From Gordonia paraffinivorans NBRC 108238 (GTDB lineage Bacteria > Actinomycetota > Actinomycetes > Mycobacteriales > Mycobacteriaceae): a DNA stretch of 64,000 nt. Shown in pieces: positions 40,426 to 50,826 of this stretch. Location: the NCBI RefSeq assembly GCF_000344155.1, contig NZ_BAOQ01000021.1, forward strand, positions 1 to 64,000, read 5' to 3'. A model generated the notes under the pieces. The model did not search any database, was not told where the DNA came from, and worked only from the letters and a program-made list of their open reading frames with translations. Position 1 is the stretch's first letter. Each line of letters starts with the position of its first letter. The translations under genes and the position numbers were made by a program.

Positions 40426-41824
40426 CGAGGGCCTCCGGCTGTCGGGGGGCGTCGGCGGGCGCCGGGCGCAGGGCGACCACGTCCACCCGGCGGCCGTCCA
40501 TGTGGGTCACCGTCGCGCGCCACGTGACCTCGGGTCCGGTGTCGGGGGTCTCCGGCGAGTCGTCGTCGCCCTCGCTGACCGGGGAGCGGTGCGGCAGGTC
40601 GACCACGTCGTTCACCTCCGGGATGCGCCCGAGGCAGTACATGACGAGCCCGCCGAGGGTGTCGTACGGCCCGTCCGGGGCGTGGTAGCCGGTGGCGTCG
40701 TAGAGCTCGTCGATCCGCAGCAGCCCCGAGCACATGTAGCCGTTGCCGTCGACGGCCACGTCGGCCCGCTCGTAGTCGTGTTCGTCGGTGACGTCGCCGA
40801 GGATCTCCTCGATGAGGTCCTCGGTGGTGACGATCCCCGCGGTCCCGCCGTACTCGTCGATGACCACGCACAGTTCCATGCCGTCGGCGCGGATCCGCTC
40901 CATGAGCGCGTCGCCGTCCAGGCTGGCCGGGACCCGGGGCACGGCCCGGGCGATCGAGGTGACCGGCGTCGTCGCCTGCAGTTCGGGCGGGATCATGAAC
41001 GCCTGCTTGATGTGCACGACGCCCACGAGGTCGTCGAGGTCGCCGTCGACGACCACCGGGAACCGTGAGTGGCCGGTGCGCGACGAGGCGATGACCAGAT
41101 CGCGGACGGTGTCGGCGCGATCGAGGGTGTCGATGGTGACGCGCGGGGTCATCAGATCCTCGGCGGTGAGCTCGCCGAAGCGCAGGGAACGGTCGACCAG
41201 GGTCGCCGTCTGCTCGTCCATCGCGCCCCGCCGGGCCGAGTTGCGCACCAGCGAGACCAGCTCCTGGGGCGAACGGGCGGAGGCGAGCTCGTCGGTCGGC
41301 TCGATGCCGAACCGCCGCACGATCCAGTTGGCGGTGCCGTTGAGTCCGTTGATCGCCCAGCGGAACACGGCCGAGAAGACCGTCATCGGGCCGGCGGTGG
41401 CCCGGGCGACGGCGAGGGCCTTGGCGATGGCGAGGTTCTTGGGTATCAGCTCGCCGAGCACCATCGACAACGACGTCGCGATGATGAGCGCGAGCGCCAG
41501 CGACGTCCCCGAGGCCACCGATTCGCTGACGCCGAGCGCGGTCATCGGCGGCTTGATGATCCGGGCCAGCACGGGTTCGGCGATGTAACCGGTGATCAGG
41601 GTGGTGATGGTGATGCCGAGCTGGGCACCGGAGAGCTGGAACGACAGTGTCGAGTGCGCCCGCTGGACCAGGCGGGACCGGCGGTCCCCGCGCGCGGCGA
41701 CGTCGGCGGCGATCGTCGAGCGCTCCAGCGCGGTCAGGGAGAACTCGGCCGCCACGAACAGCGCCGTGCCGAGGGTCAGTGCGACGAAGCCGACGAGGCC
41801 GGCGACGAGAAGGAAGACCTCCAC
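40418..41824 (-). CDS. CNNM/DUF21-CBS-CorC membrane protein (Rv1842c-like)
   Basis: 468 residues. DUF21 domain (about 1-200) starts FLLVAGLVGFVALTLGTALF and contains FVAAEFSLTALERS and LGELIPKNLAIAKA. A CBS pair (about 215-340) with LTAEDLMTPRVTIDTL and MELCVVIDEYGGTAGIVTTEDL follows, then a CorC/transporter-associated domain (about 350-440, ADVAVDGNGYMCSG). GTG 41824 lies 1 bp after the guaB1 stop. It is the longer of two adjacent paralogues and retains the CorC domain the other lacks; they may form a hetero-oligomer. Confidence 0.92.
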   Translation of the reverse strand: MEVFLLVAGLVGFVALTLGTALFVAAEFSLTALERSTIAADVAARGDRRSRLVQRAHSTLSFQLSGAQLGITITTLITGYIAEPVLARIIKPPMTALGVSESVASGTSLALALIIATSLSMVLGELIPKNLAIAKALAVARATAGPMTVFSAVFRWAINGLNGTANWIVRRFGIEPTDELASARSPQELVSLVRNSARRGAMDEQTATLVDRSLRFGELTAEDLMTPRVTIDTLDRADTVRDLVIASSRTGHSRFPVVVDGDLDDLVGVVHIKQAFMIPPELQATTPVTSIARAVPRVPASLDGDALMERIRADGMELCVVIDEYGGTAGIVTTEDLIEEILGDVTDEHDYERADVAVDGNGYMCSGLLRIDELYDATGYHAPDGPYDTLGGLVMYCLGRIPEVNDVVDLPHRSPVSEGDDDSPETPDTGPEVTWRATVTHMDGRRVDVVALRPAPADAPRQPEALDG

Positions 41825-41825
41825 G

Positions 41826-43277
<1,452 letters not shown>

Positions 43278-44735
43278 TTATTCGGCGACCTCGGAGCGGT
43301 CGCCGCTCCACAGTGTGTGGAAGGTGCCCTCCTTGTCGACGCGCTGGTAGGTGTGGGCGCCGAAGTAGTCGCGCAGGCCCTGGGTGAGGGCGGCGGGCAG
43401 GCGCTCGGCGCGCAGGGCGTCGTAGTAGGACAGCGAGGAGGCGAAGGCGGGCACCGGGATGCCGAGCAGGGTGGCGGTGGAGACCACGCGCCGCCAGCTG
43501 TCGATGCCGGCCTCGACCGCGTCGCGGAAGTAGGGGGCCAGTAGCAGGCTGGGCAGTGCGGGGTCGTCGGCGTAGGCCTCGCGGATGCGGTTGAGGAACT
43601 GCGCGCGGATGATGCAGCCGCCGCGCCAGATGGTGGCGAGCGCGCCGCGGTCGACGTCCCAGCCGTACTCGGCGCTGCCGGCGGCGATCTGGTCGAAGCC
43701 CTGGGCGTAGGCGACGACCTTCGAGGCGTACAGCGCGGCCTTGATGTCCTCGATGAACCGGGCCTTGTCGGCGGGGGCCTCGCCGAGCGCGCCGGCCTTC
43801 AGCCCGCGGGCGGCGAGGCGCTGGTCGGTGGAGCTGGACAGAGCGCGTGCGAAGACGGCCTCGGCGATGCCGGTGGTGGGGATGCCCAGATCCAGCGCGG
43901 ACTTCACGGTCCAGCGGCCGGTGCCCTTCTGGCCGGCGGCGTCGACGATGACGTCGACGAGCGGCTTGCCGGTCTCGGCGTCGACCTGGCTGAGGACCTC
44001 GGCGGTGATCTCGATCAGGTAGCTCTCGAGTTCGGTGGTGTTCCACTCGCGGAAGACGTCGGCGATCTCGGCGACCGGCAGGTCGAGTGCCTTGCGCATC
44101 AGGTCGTAGGCCTCGCCGATGAGCTGCATGTCGGCGTACTCGATGCCGTTGTGGACCATCTTGACGAAGTGGCCGCTGCCGTCGGGGCCGATGTGCGTGC
44201 AGCACGGTTCGCCGTCGACCTGCGCGGCGATCGACTCGAGCATCGGACCGAGCGACTCGTACGACTCGGCTGGGCCGCCGGGCATGATCGCGGGGCCGTT
44301 GAGGGCGCCCTCTTCGCCGCCGGAGATGCCGGCTCCGACGAAGTTGAGTCCGCGGGCCGACATGGCGGCCTCGCGTCGGATGGTGTCGGTGTAGAGGGAG
44401 TTGCCGCCGTCGATGATGATGTCGCCGGGTTCCATCGCATCGGCGAGTTCCTCGATGACCGCGTCGGTCGGGGCGCCGGCCTTGACCATGATCAGCACGC
44501 GGCGGGGACGTTCGAGGGCGGCGACGAACTCGGCGATCGTCTCGGTGCGGATGAAGTTCCCCTCGTCGCCGTGGTTGGCGATCAGGGCGTCGGTCTTGGC
44601 GATGCTGCGGTTGTGCAGCGCGACGGTGTACCCGTGACGCGCGAAGTTACGCGCGATGTTGGAACCCATGACGGCCAGACCGGTGACACCGATCTGCGCT
44701 TTTCCGGACGATGACGAAGCCTCGACGTTGTTCAT
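43278..44735 (-). CDS. gnd: 6-phosphogluconate dehydrogenase (decarboxylating)
   Basis: 485 residues, the long dimeric form. N-terminal NADP fold IGVTGLAVMGSNIARNFARHG with LHNRS, substrate loop GAGISGGEEGALNGPAIMPGG, catalytic HFVKMVHNGIEYADMQLIGE with Lys, and the C-terminal TFHTLWSGDRSEVAE. It makes ribulose 5-phosphate and NADPH in the pentose phosphate pathway. ATG 44735. First gene of the operon that ends at 38465 and so likely co-expressed with GuaB1. A GATCGG-type hairpin (44760-44775) lies upstream. Confidence 0.96.
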   Translation of the reverse strand: MNNVEASSSSGKAQIGVTGLAVMGSNIARNFARHGYTVALHNRSIAKTDALIANHGDEGNFIRTETIAEFVAALERPRRVLIMVKAGAPTDAVIEELADAMEPGDIIIDGGNSLYTDTIRREAAMSARGLNFVGAGISGGEEGALNGPAIMPGGPAESYESLGPMLESIAAQVDGEPCCTHIGPDGSGHFVKMVHNGIEYADMQLIGEAYDLMRKALDLPVAEIADVFREWNTTELESYLIEITAEVLSQVDAETGKPLVDVIVDAAGQKGTGRWTVKSALDLGIPTTGIAEAVFARALSSSTDQRLAARGLKAGALGEAPADKARFIEDIKAALYASKVVAYAQGFDQIAAGSAEYGWDVDRGALATIWRGGCIIRAQFLNRIREAYADDPALPSLLLAPYFRDAVEAGIDSWRRVVSTATLLGIPVPAFASSLSYYDALRAERLPAALTQGLRDYFGAHTYQRVDKEGTFHTLWSGDRSEVAE

Positions 44736-44840
44736 GCGGACAGCCTATTGCCTGACGGCCCGATCACGCGATCGGCTCTCCCGATGTACTTGTCCGACGG
44801 GCGATCACCCTGTGGACGGGGGTCGGGTGCGGCTCGCGCG

Positions 44841-45791
44841 TCAGAAGGCCGACATGAGGCGGTTGAGCTCGGTGAGCCAGGGGATCGCGACGGCCAGCGT
44901 CGGCACGACGAGGATGGCCGCGGCCGCGGTGTAGGCGGTCGCCGCGATGCACCGGGCCGGGCGGTTGTCGCGCAGGCGGTGGACCCGGGTGAGGGTGGTG
45001 GGGCCGCCGACCGCCATCGCCCCGCGCGGGGCCACCGCGTCGGCGCAGGCGACGAGCGCACGGCCGAGCGTGGTGGGTGTGGTCTTGCGGACGGCCTGGT
45101 CGTCGGCGAGTGCCTCGACGAGCAGCTCCGCGGCGCCGAGCGCCGACTGCGAGCGCACGAAACGAGGGAAGGCCTCGTGCAGCGCGATGAAGGCCTCGAG
45201 GACGAGATCGTGTCGAGCGCGCAGGTGGGCCCGTTCGTGGGCGAGCACCGCGACGAGTTCGTCACGGGTGAGCCGGTGTACGACGCCCTCGCTGACGACG
45301 ACCCGCTGCCGGAGTCCGGGGAGGCAGTAGGCGAGGGGCTGCTCGACGTCGATCATCCGGACGTCGCGGGCATAGAGCGGATCGTCGGCGTCGCTGCGGT
45401 CGCAGCGGTCGAGGATGTCGATGAGCTGGCGATGGGCCTTGCGGCGGGCGCGGGTGCGCAGTCCCACGCGGATCGTGGTGTAGAAGAGGCGGGCGCCGAT
45501 CAGCAGCGTGAGCACGAAGACCGCGACACACGTGAGCCACAGCGGCAGGCCGAGGCGGTCGATCTCGCGCAGCGGATTGGCCGAGGGTGTGCCGTCGGGG
45601 CCGATGACGAGGAGATTGGACGCGATCGCCAGGCCGCAACTGAATGCCGAGAGGACCGCGGCGAGTGCGATGGCCTGCCACAGCGTCATCGCCGCGCGTG
45701 GGGCTCGGATCGGCCACTTGGCCCGGGACAAGGCCTCGGGTACGGGTCCGGCGAGCACCAGGCTGACGATGCCGAAGAGCAGGGCGGTCAT
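44841..45791 (-). CDS. M56-family (BlaR1-like) membrane metallopeptidase
   Basis: 316 residues. Membrane spans near 2-20, 35-55, 85-110 and at the C-terminal end. Zinc site HExxH-type HERAH in DELVAVLAHERAHLRARHD (about 175-195), followed by a helix with EAFIALHEAFPRF. Short M56 proteins of this type pair with BlaI repressors and cleave them in response to cell-wall stress. No extracellular penicillin-binding sensor domain is present, unlike BlaR1. It is 43 bp downstream of blaI on the same strand (Rv1845c-Rv1846c order). Confidence 0.9.
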   Translation of the reverse strand: MTALLFGIVSLVLAGPVPEALSRAKWPIRAPRAAMTLWQAIALAAVLSAFSCGLAIASNLLVIGPDGTPSANPLREIDRLGLPLWLTCVAVFVLTLLIGARLFYTTIRVGLRTRARRKAHRQLIDILDRCDRSDADDPLYARDVRMIDVEQPLAYCLPGLRQRVVVSEGVVHRLTRDELVAVLAHERAHLRARHDLVLEAFIALHEAFPRFVRSQSALGAAELLVEALADDQAVRKTTPTTLGRALVACADAVAPRGAMAVGGPTTLTRVHRLRDNRPARCIAATAYTAAAAILVVPTLAVAIPWLTELNRLMSAF

Positions 45792-45834
45792 CCGGTGTCT
45801 TCCTCAGGGTCGGCTGCGGGGGCGTGCGGAGAAT

Positions 45835-46233
45835 CTATCCCTTTTCGCGAGTTCCTCGTGCTGCTTCGAGTTCATCCAGTGCGTGGCGGAGTGCGGCGGC
45901 CTCGTCTGCGCCGACGCGGCCGACGAAGGAGACCAGCGCGGCGTGACGCGATCCGGGCGCATCGGCCTCGCTGAGGGCGTCGACCATCAGGCTTGCCACC
46001 AGATCCTCACGCGGGTGGGTGGGGACGTATTTGTGGGCGCGGTCGTCGCGGATCTGGGTGACCAGATTCTTCTTGGCGAGACGCTGCAGGACGGTCATCA
46101 CCGTGGTGTACGCGAGGGAGCGATCGCGCGACAGCGTTTCGTGCACCTGTCGCACGGTCTGCGGTTCCGCGCTCGCCCACAGCGTGTCCATGACCGCGCG
46201 TTCGAGGTCGCCGAGCCCATTCATCTTTCGCAT
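45835..46233 (-). CDS. blaI: BlaI/MecI/CopY-family repressor
   Basis: 132 residues. N-terminal winged helix: LGDLERAVMDTLWASAEPQTVRQVHETL, then LAYTTVMTVLQRLAKKNLVTQIRDDRAHKYVPT; C-terminal dimer helices rich in Glu/Ala. The M56 partner is 43 bp downstream. ATG 46233 is used; an ATG at 46224 is the alternative. In M. tuberculosis BlaI controls blaC, its own operon and ATP synthase genes. No TACTACA-type operator is clear in the upstream region, which instead holds the candidate iron-regulated sRNA. Confidence 0.92.
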   Translation of the reverse strand: MRKMNGLGDLERAVMDTLWASAEPQTVRQVHETLSRDRSLAYTTVMTVLQRLAKKNLVTQIRDDRAHKYVPTHPREDLVASLMVDALSEADAPGSRHAALVSFVGRVGADEAAALRHALDELEAARGTREKG

Positions 46234-46338
46234 TGTACTGCCGTGCCTTCCTCTGTCTGTCCGCCGGCCCGTCGCGCTCCACCTCGTTGTGGTTCGGCAC
46301 GGGTGGCCACGCCTCTCGCGTGGCGTCTTCCCGCGCCC

Positions 46339-46369
46339 TTGACACGTTGGTAAGGCTAGCCTACATTAA
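46339..46369 (+). promoter_or_regulatory. Promoter with DtxR/IdeR-like iron box
   Basis: TTGACA (46339-46344), 17-nt spacer and TACATT (46362-46367) make a near-consensus promoter on the plus strand. 46351-46369 matches the DtxR/IdeR consensus TTAGGTTAGSCTAACCTAA at 14 of 19 positions (15 if position 2 is taken as W), with the palindromic core AGGCTAGCCT. The box covers the spacer and the -10, so iron-loaded repressor would block transcription. Downstream there is no ORF, only the candidate sRNA. Confidence 0.75.
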
Positions 46370-46373
46370 TTGT

Positions 46374-46470
46374 CGTCGGACCGCGCGAGTGTCCTGAGGG
46401 CTGCAGAGACCCCCGGTCCACATCACGGAAGGCCCCGCATCTCCCCGAGGTGCGGGGCCTTCCGGTTCGT
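46374..46470 (+). ncRNA. Candidate iron-regulated small RNA, MrsI (ncRv11846)-like
   Basis: Transcription from the TTGACA/TACATT promoter would start near 46374. About 50 nt later begins an intrinsic terminator with perfect 14-bp arms (46426-46464), so the transcript is about 95 nt. The 5' half can fold through GGACCG (46378-46383) with CGGTCC (46414-46419), leaving a C-rich loop with AGACCCC, a plausible seed. No ORF of useful length or ribosome site is in it. M. tuberculosis has the IdeR-regulated sRNA MrsI at exactly this place, between blaI (Rv1846c) and Rv1847, where it mediates iron sparing by repressing iron-using proteins. Homology is inferred from position and architecture, not from alignment. 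Confidence 0.75.
46426..46464 (+). terminator. Intrinsic terminator of the candidate sRNA
   Basis: CGGAAGGCCCCGCA pairs perfectly with TGCGGGGCCTTCCG, loop 11 nt, followed by GTTCGTTCG. The loop CTCCCCGAGG may also be exposed for base-pairing. Confidence 0.85.
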
Positions 46471-46527
46471 TCGTGTGCGGTGTCAACGACGCGCGCGGCG
46501 TCTGTGTTCCCGCGCGCGCCGACTGTG

Positions 46528-46555
46528 TTCCCGGGGTGGGGTTCCCGGGGTGGGA
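46528..46555. repeat. 14-bp tandem repeat before the thioesterase gene
   Basis: TTCCCGGGGTGGGG / TTCCCGGGGTGGGA in tandem, with an imperfect CTGTGTTCCCG repeat just upstream (46502-46531). The rest of the blaI-thioesterase gap (46234-46591) contains a GCCACGC-N5-GCGTGGC hairpin at 46306-46324 and the sRNA elements. Confidence 0.7.
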
Positions 46556-46591
46556 TCGCGAACCGCGGGCGCTCATGCGAATGTTGACGCC

Positions 46592-47014
46592 ATGACAGCG
46601 AACAGTGTGGATGACATCCTCCGGGGTTCGGCCGGAAAGGGACTCGACGGCGTTCTCGGCCTCGAGGTCGTCGAGGCGGGGCCCGATCGGATCGTCGCGA
46701 CCATGGAGATCACCGAGAAGCACCACCAGCCGTTCGGCATCGTCCACGGCGGCGTGTACTGCGCGGTCGGGGAGAGCGTCGCGAGCATGAGTGGATTCCT
46801 CTGGCTGCACGAGACGGGCATCGGCGGTCACGCGGTCGGCGTCAACAACAACACCGACTTCCTGCGCTCGGTCTCCTCCGGCACGATCACCGCGACCTCC
46901 ACGCCGATCCACCGTGGTCGTCGCCAGCAGCTGTGGGCGGTCGACATGGTCGACGAGAGTGGCCGGCTGGTCGCCAAGACCCAGGTCCGCCTCCAGAACC
47001 TCGAGGGCGAGTGA
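46592..47014 (+). CDS. PaaI-family hotdog thioesterase (Rv1847-like)
   Basis: 140 residues of a hotdog thioesterase. GLEVVEAGPDRIVATMEITEKH, then HQPFGIVHGGVYCAVGESVAS with the HGG turn and the catalytic acid in the following helix, and VGVNNNTDFLRSVSSGTITA. It would hydrolyse aryl- or acyl-CoA thioesters; substrate unknown. ATG 46592. The neighbouring aldolase-like gene starts 7 bp after the stop, so the two are probably cotranscribed. Confidence 0.9.
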   Translation: MTANSVDDILRGSAGKGLDGVLGLEVVEAGPDRIVATMEITEKHHQPFGIVHGGVYCAVGESVASMSGFLWLHETGIGGHAVGVNNNTDFLRSVSSGTITATSTPIHRGRRQQLWAVDMVDESGRLVAKTQVRLQNLEGE

Positions 47015-47021
47015 GGGGTCG

Positions 47022-48248
47022 GTGAACCCCGAGACCACGTCACGGATCGAGGAGATCCTCGGCGCGGTCGACGCCGACCTCGCCGCGGGGTTCCCGGGTG
47101 ACCGGGCCGAACCGCAGCCGGTGCACACCGTCTACGTCAGCGCCGCCGACGTCGAGGTCGACACGCCGGCGCAGTGGGGCCGGCGAGCCCTGGAACTCGC
47201 CGCCGACGTACGTCCGGTGCTGGCCGACCTCGCCGGCGAGGAGGCGCTCGCGGTCGCGCTGAGCAGGTTGCGGACCAACCCGATCGAGGACCTGCGCATC
47301 GATCTCGAGGACGGCTACGGCCGGCGCGACGACGCCGTCGAGGATCGTCACGCCCGTCACGCCGGCGAGGTGCTCGCGGCGTGGACGTCGATGCGTCCGG
47401 CCGCCCCGCGCATGGCCGGGGTCCGGGCCAAGGGCCTCGGCGCCGGCGAACGCCGCCGAGGCCTGCGCACCCTCGAGCTGGTCCTCGACGCGGCCGGCGG
47501 CGTGCCGGACGGATTCGTCTTCACCGTCCCGAAGCTGCGCGACGCCCGGCAGGTCGACGCGGTCAACCTCATCTGCGCCGAGTTCGAACGCGTCCACGGT
47601 CTCGACGAGGGCGCTCTCGGCTACGAACTGCAGGTCGAGATCCCGCAGGCGGTGCTCGGCGCCGACGGCCGGGCGACCGTGGCCGAGGCGATCCATCGTG
47701 GCCGGCCGCGGGTGCGCGCACTGCACTACGGAACCTACGACTACAGCGCGGCGTGCGGCATCGTCTCGGCGCAACAGTCGCTTGCGCATCCGGTCGCCGA
47801 CCACGCGAAGGCCGTCATGCAGGCCGCGGCCGCCCAGACCGGGGTCTGGGTAAGCGACGGCTCGACACAGGTCGTGCCCGTCGGGCCGCGCGACGCCGTC
47901 GAGGCCGCGGTCCGGCGCCACCACGGCCTGGTCGTGCGATCCCTCGAGCGGGGGTTCTATCAGGGCTGGGACATGCATCCGGGCCATCTCGTCACGCGCT
48001 GGCTCGCGGTCGCCGGGTTCTACCGGTCGGCGATGCCCGTCGCGGCCCGGCGCCTGCAGGCGTATGCCGAGCGCACCGGCTCGGACGTGATGGACGAACC
48101 GGCCACCGCGATGTCGCTCGCTCTGGTCATCCGGCGCGGGGTCCACGCCGGGGCGTTCACCCACGACGAGGTCGCCGCGATCGCGCCGCTCGTCACCGCG
48201 GCGTGGCTCGACGAGTTGCGGTCGGCCGGCGGGAGCCTCGGGGACTGA
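47022..48248 (+). CDS. HpcH/HpaI aldolase/citrate-lyase-like protein (DUF6986)
   Basis: 408 residues from GTG 47022. Barrel-like features: EDLRIDLEDGYGRRDDAVE, in which acidic residues fit the metal site of citrate-lyase-type aldolases, RAKGLGAGERRRGLRTLEL, FVFTVPKLRDARQV, LQVEIPQAVLG and LHYGTYDYSAACG. The C terminus has WDMHPGHLVTRW. It is expected to cleave or form C-C bonds in 2-oxo acids or CoA esters; substrate unknown. Its frame is open far upstream only as a shadow of the thioesterase. In M. tuberculosis ureA follows the thioesterase directly, so this gene is an insertion or was lost there. Confidence 0.82.
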   Translation: MNPETTSRIEEILGAVDADLAAGFPGDRAEPQPVHTVYVSAADVEVDTPAQWGRRALELAADVRPVLADLAGEEALAVALSRLRTNPIEDLRIDLEDGYGRRDDAVEDRHARHAGEVLAAWTSMRPAAPRMAGVRAKGLGAGERRRGLRTLELVLDAAGGVPDGFVFTVPKLRDARQVDAVNLICAEFERVHGLDEGALGYELQVEIPQAVLGADGRATVAEAIHRGRPRVRALHYGTYDYSAACGIVSAQQSLAHPVADHAKAVMQAAAAQTGVWVSDGSTQVVPVGPRDAVEAAVRRHHGLVVRSLERGFYQGWDMHPGHLVTRWLAVAGFYRSAMPVAARRLQAYAERTGSDVMDEPATAMSLALVIRRGVHAGAFTHDEVAAIAPLVTAAWLDELRSAGGSLGD

Positions 48249-48386
48249 CCTCGGTCTTCGCCCCTGCGCTCGTCGTCGCCGCGCCGATGACGCCGGTGCG
48301 TGGCAGGATGTCGGCTTGTCACCGAAAGACCCGTCACCGACACCAGATACGACCCACGGTCGGCGAACTGCTGAGGAGTGAACCCG

Positions 48387-48689
48387 GTGCGACTGTCGCC
48401 GCATGAACAGGAACGGCTGTTGATCTCCTACGCGGCCGAACTCGCTCGACGACGACAGGCCCGCGGGCTCAAGCTGAATCACCCCGAGGCGGTGGCGATC
48501 ATCACCGACCACGTGCTCGAGGGCGCGCGCGACGGTCGTTCGGTGGCCGAGCTCATGGCCTCCGGCCGTGAGGTGCTCCGCCGCGAGGACGTCATGGACG
48601 GGGTGCCCGAGATGTTGCACGACGTGCAGGTCGAGGCGACCTTCCCGGACGGCACCAAGCTGGTGACCGTCCACGACCCGATCTCGTAG
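48387..48689 (+). CDS. ureA: Urease subunit gamma
   Basis: 100 residues from GTG 48387, chosen since GAGGAG (48373-48378) is 8 nt away and the product begins [19 protein letters not shown], as in urease gamma; the GTG at 48378 would add three residues. Also seen: [23 protein letters not shown]. Structural subunit of the nickel enzyme that hydrolyses urea to ammonia and CO2. First gene of ureABCFGD. Confidence 0.97.
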   Translation: MRLSPHEQERLLISYAAELARRRQARGLKLNHPEAVAIITDHVLEGARDGRSVAELMASGREVLRREDVMDGVPEMLHDVQVEATFPDGTKLVTVHDPIS

Positions 48690-48733
48690 TACCGCACCAC
48701 CCGAAGCCGCTGACGCAACCGAGAAAGGCCGAG

Positions 48734-49108
48734 ATGTCGGGAACGCCAACCACATCGACGAGGTCGTCCGTGGTCCCCGGCGAGATCATCGCCGCCGGGG
48801 GCACGATCGAGCTGAACGCCGGCGCCGAGGTCGTCGAGGTGACCGTGGTCAACTCCGGCGACCGGCCCGTGCAGGTGGGCAGCCACGTCCACTTCCCCCA
48901 GGCCAACGCGGCGCTCGAGTTCGATCGCGCACTCGCGCGCGGGCGGCGTCTGGACATCCCCGCGGGGACCGCGGTGCGGTTCGAGCCGGGGATCGAGATG
49001 ACCGTCGCGCTCGTCCCGCTGGGCGGATCCCGTGAGGTGCACGGGATCTCGCTGGACCCGCCGGGCGCGCTCGGCCCGGTGGCCGACGCTGCCGACGGGA
49101 GGCCGTGA
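48734..49108 (+). CDS. ureB: Urease subunit beta
   Basis: 124 residues. Beta-subunit core: [74 protein letters not shown] precedes ATG 48734. Its stop overlaps the ureC start (TGATG). It holds the alpha subunit in the (abc)3 trimer. Confidence 0.97.
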   Translation: MSGTPTTSTRSSVVPGEIIAAGGTIELNAGAEVVEVTVVNSGDRPVQVGSHVHFPQANAALEFDRALARGRRLDIPAGTAVRFEPGIEMTVALVPLGGSREVHGISLDPPGALGPVADAADGRP

Positions 49109-50826
49109 TGGCGATCCTGGGACGCGACCGGTACGCGCAGCTCTTCGGCCCGACGACCGGCGACCTCATCCGCCTCGCCGACACCGACCTGCTCATCGAG
49201 ATCACCGACGACCTCTCGGGCGGACCGGGGCGCGCCGGGGACGAGGCCGTCTTCGGCGGCGGCAAGGTGATCCGCGAATCCATGGGGCAGAGCCGCGCGA
49301 CCCGCGCCGACGGCGCCCCCGACACCGTCATCACCGGTGTCGTCGTGCTCGACCACTGGGGAATCGTCAAGGCCGACCTCGGGATTCGCGACGGACGCAT
49401 CGTCGCGCTCGGCAAGGCCGGCAACCCCGACACCATGGACGGCGTCCACCCGGACCTTGTCATCGGGCCGACCACCGAGATCATCGCCGGCAACGGCAAG
49501 ATCGTCACCGCCGGCGCCATCGACTGCCACGTCCACTTCATCTGCCCGCAGATCCTCGACGAGGCGCTCGGCAACGGCGTCACCACGCTGATCGGCGGCG
49601 GCACCGGACCGGCCGAGGGCAGCAAGGCCACGACCGTGACCCCGGGCGCCTGGCATCTCGCGTCGATCCTCGCCGCGACCGATCACTGGCCGATGAACAT
49701 CGCGCTGCTCGGCAAGGGCAACACCGTCAGCGCGGAGGCGATGCACGAGCAGATCCGCGCCGGCGCATCCGGATTCAAACTCCACGAGGACTGGGGGAGC
49801 ACCCCGGCGGCGATCGACGCGTGCCTGCGGGTCGCCGACGAGACCGGCGTCCAGGTGGCCCTGCACTCCGACACGCTCAACGAGGCGGGCTTCGTCGAGT
49901 CGACCCTCGGCGCCATCGGCGGCCGGAGCATCCACGCGTACCACACCGAGGGGGCCGGCGGCGGGCACGCGCCCGACATCATCACCGTGGCCGCGTACCC
50001 GAATGTGCTTCCCTCGTCGACCAATCCGACGCGTCCGCACACCGTCAACACCCTCGACGAGCACCTCGACATGCTCATGGTGTGCCACCACCTCAACCCG
50101 ACGGTCCCCGAGGACCTCGCCTTCGCGGAGAGCCGCATCCGGCCGTCGACGATCGCCGCGGAGGACCTGCTGCACGACCTGGGCGCGATCTCGATGATCG
50201 GGTCGGACTCGCAGGCCATGGGCCGCATCGGCGAGGTCGTGCTCCGGACCTGGCAGACCGCCCACGTCATGAAACGCAAGCGCGGCTCGCTGCCGGGCGA
50301 CGGGCGGGCCGACAACAACCGCGCCCGGCGCTATGTCGCGAAGTACACGATCTGCCCCGCGGTCGCGCACGGATTCGACGACGAGATCGGCTCGGTGGAG
50401 GTTGGCAAGCTGGCCGACCTCGTGGTGTGGGACCCCGCGTTCTTCGGCGTCCGTCCCGACCTCGTCATCAAGGGCGGGGCGATCGCCTGGGCGGCGATGG
50501 GTGACGCGAACGCATCCATCCCCACGCCGCAGCCGATCCTGCCGCGGCCGATGTTCGGCTCCGCGCCGAAACTCGCGTCCGCGACGTCGGTCGGCTTCGT
50601 CGCGCCCGGCGCCGATCCGGACCTCGCCGGGCGGATCGGCGTCGACCGCCGGCTCGTCCCGGTCAAGTACACGCGGAAGGTCGGCAAGGCCGACATGGTG
50701 AACAACGACGCCTGCCCGACCATCGAGGTCGATCCGGACACGTTCACGGTCACGGTCGACGGCGAGGTCTGGGACGCCGAGCCGGTCGCCGAACTGCCCA
50801 TGGCACAGAGATACTTCCTGTTCTGA
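49108..50826 (+). CDS. ureC: Urease subunit alpha (catalytic)
   Basis: 572 residues. All nickel-site residues are present with a constant offset of 7 from the Klebsiella enzyme: His141 and His143 (DCHVHFICP), carbamylated Lys224 (GFKLHEDWG), His253 (HSDTLNEAG), His279 (HAYHTEGAG) and Asp367 (GSDSQAMG). The flap His327 is in [11 protein letters not shown] 49108 is selected over GTG 49105 from the position of GGGAGG. The bi-nickel centre needs UreDFG for assembly. The stop overlaps ureF by 1 bp. Confidence 0.98.
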   Translation: MAILGRDRYAQLFGPTTGDLIRLADTDLLIEITDDLSGGPGRAGDEAVFGGGKVIRESMGQSRATRADGAPDTVITGVVVLDHWGIVKADLGIRDGRIVALGKAGNPDTMDGVHPDLVIGPTTEIIAGNGKIVTAGAIDCHVHFICPQILDEALGNGVTTLIGGGTGPAEGSKATTVTPGAWHLASILAATDHWPMNIALLGKGNTVSAEAMHEQIRAGASGFKLHEDWGSTPAAIDACLRVADETGVQVALHSDTLNEAGFVESTLGAIGGRSIHAYHTEGAGGGHAPDIITVAAYPNVLPSSTNPTRPHTVNTLDEHLDMLMVCHHLNPTVPEDLAFAESRIRPSTIAAEDLLHDLGAISMIGSDSQAMGRIGEVVLRTWQTAHVMKRKRGSLPGDGRADNNRARRYVAKYTICPAVAHGFDDEIGSVEVGKLADLVVWDPAFFGVRPDLVIKGGAIAWAAMGDANASIPTPQPILPRPMFGSAPKLASATSVGFVAPGADPDLAGRIGVDRRLVPVKYTRKVGKADMVNNDACPTIEVDPDTFTVTVDGEVWDAEPVAELPMAQRYFLF

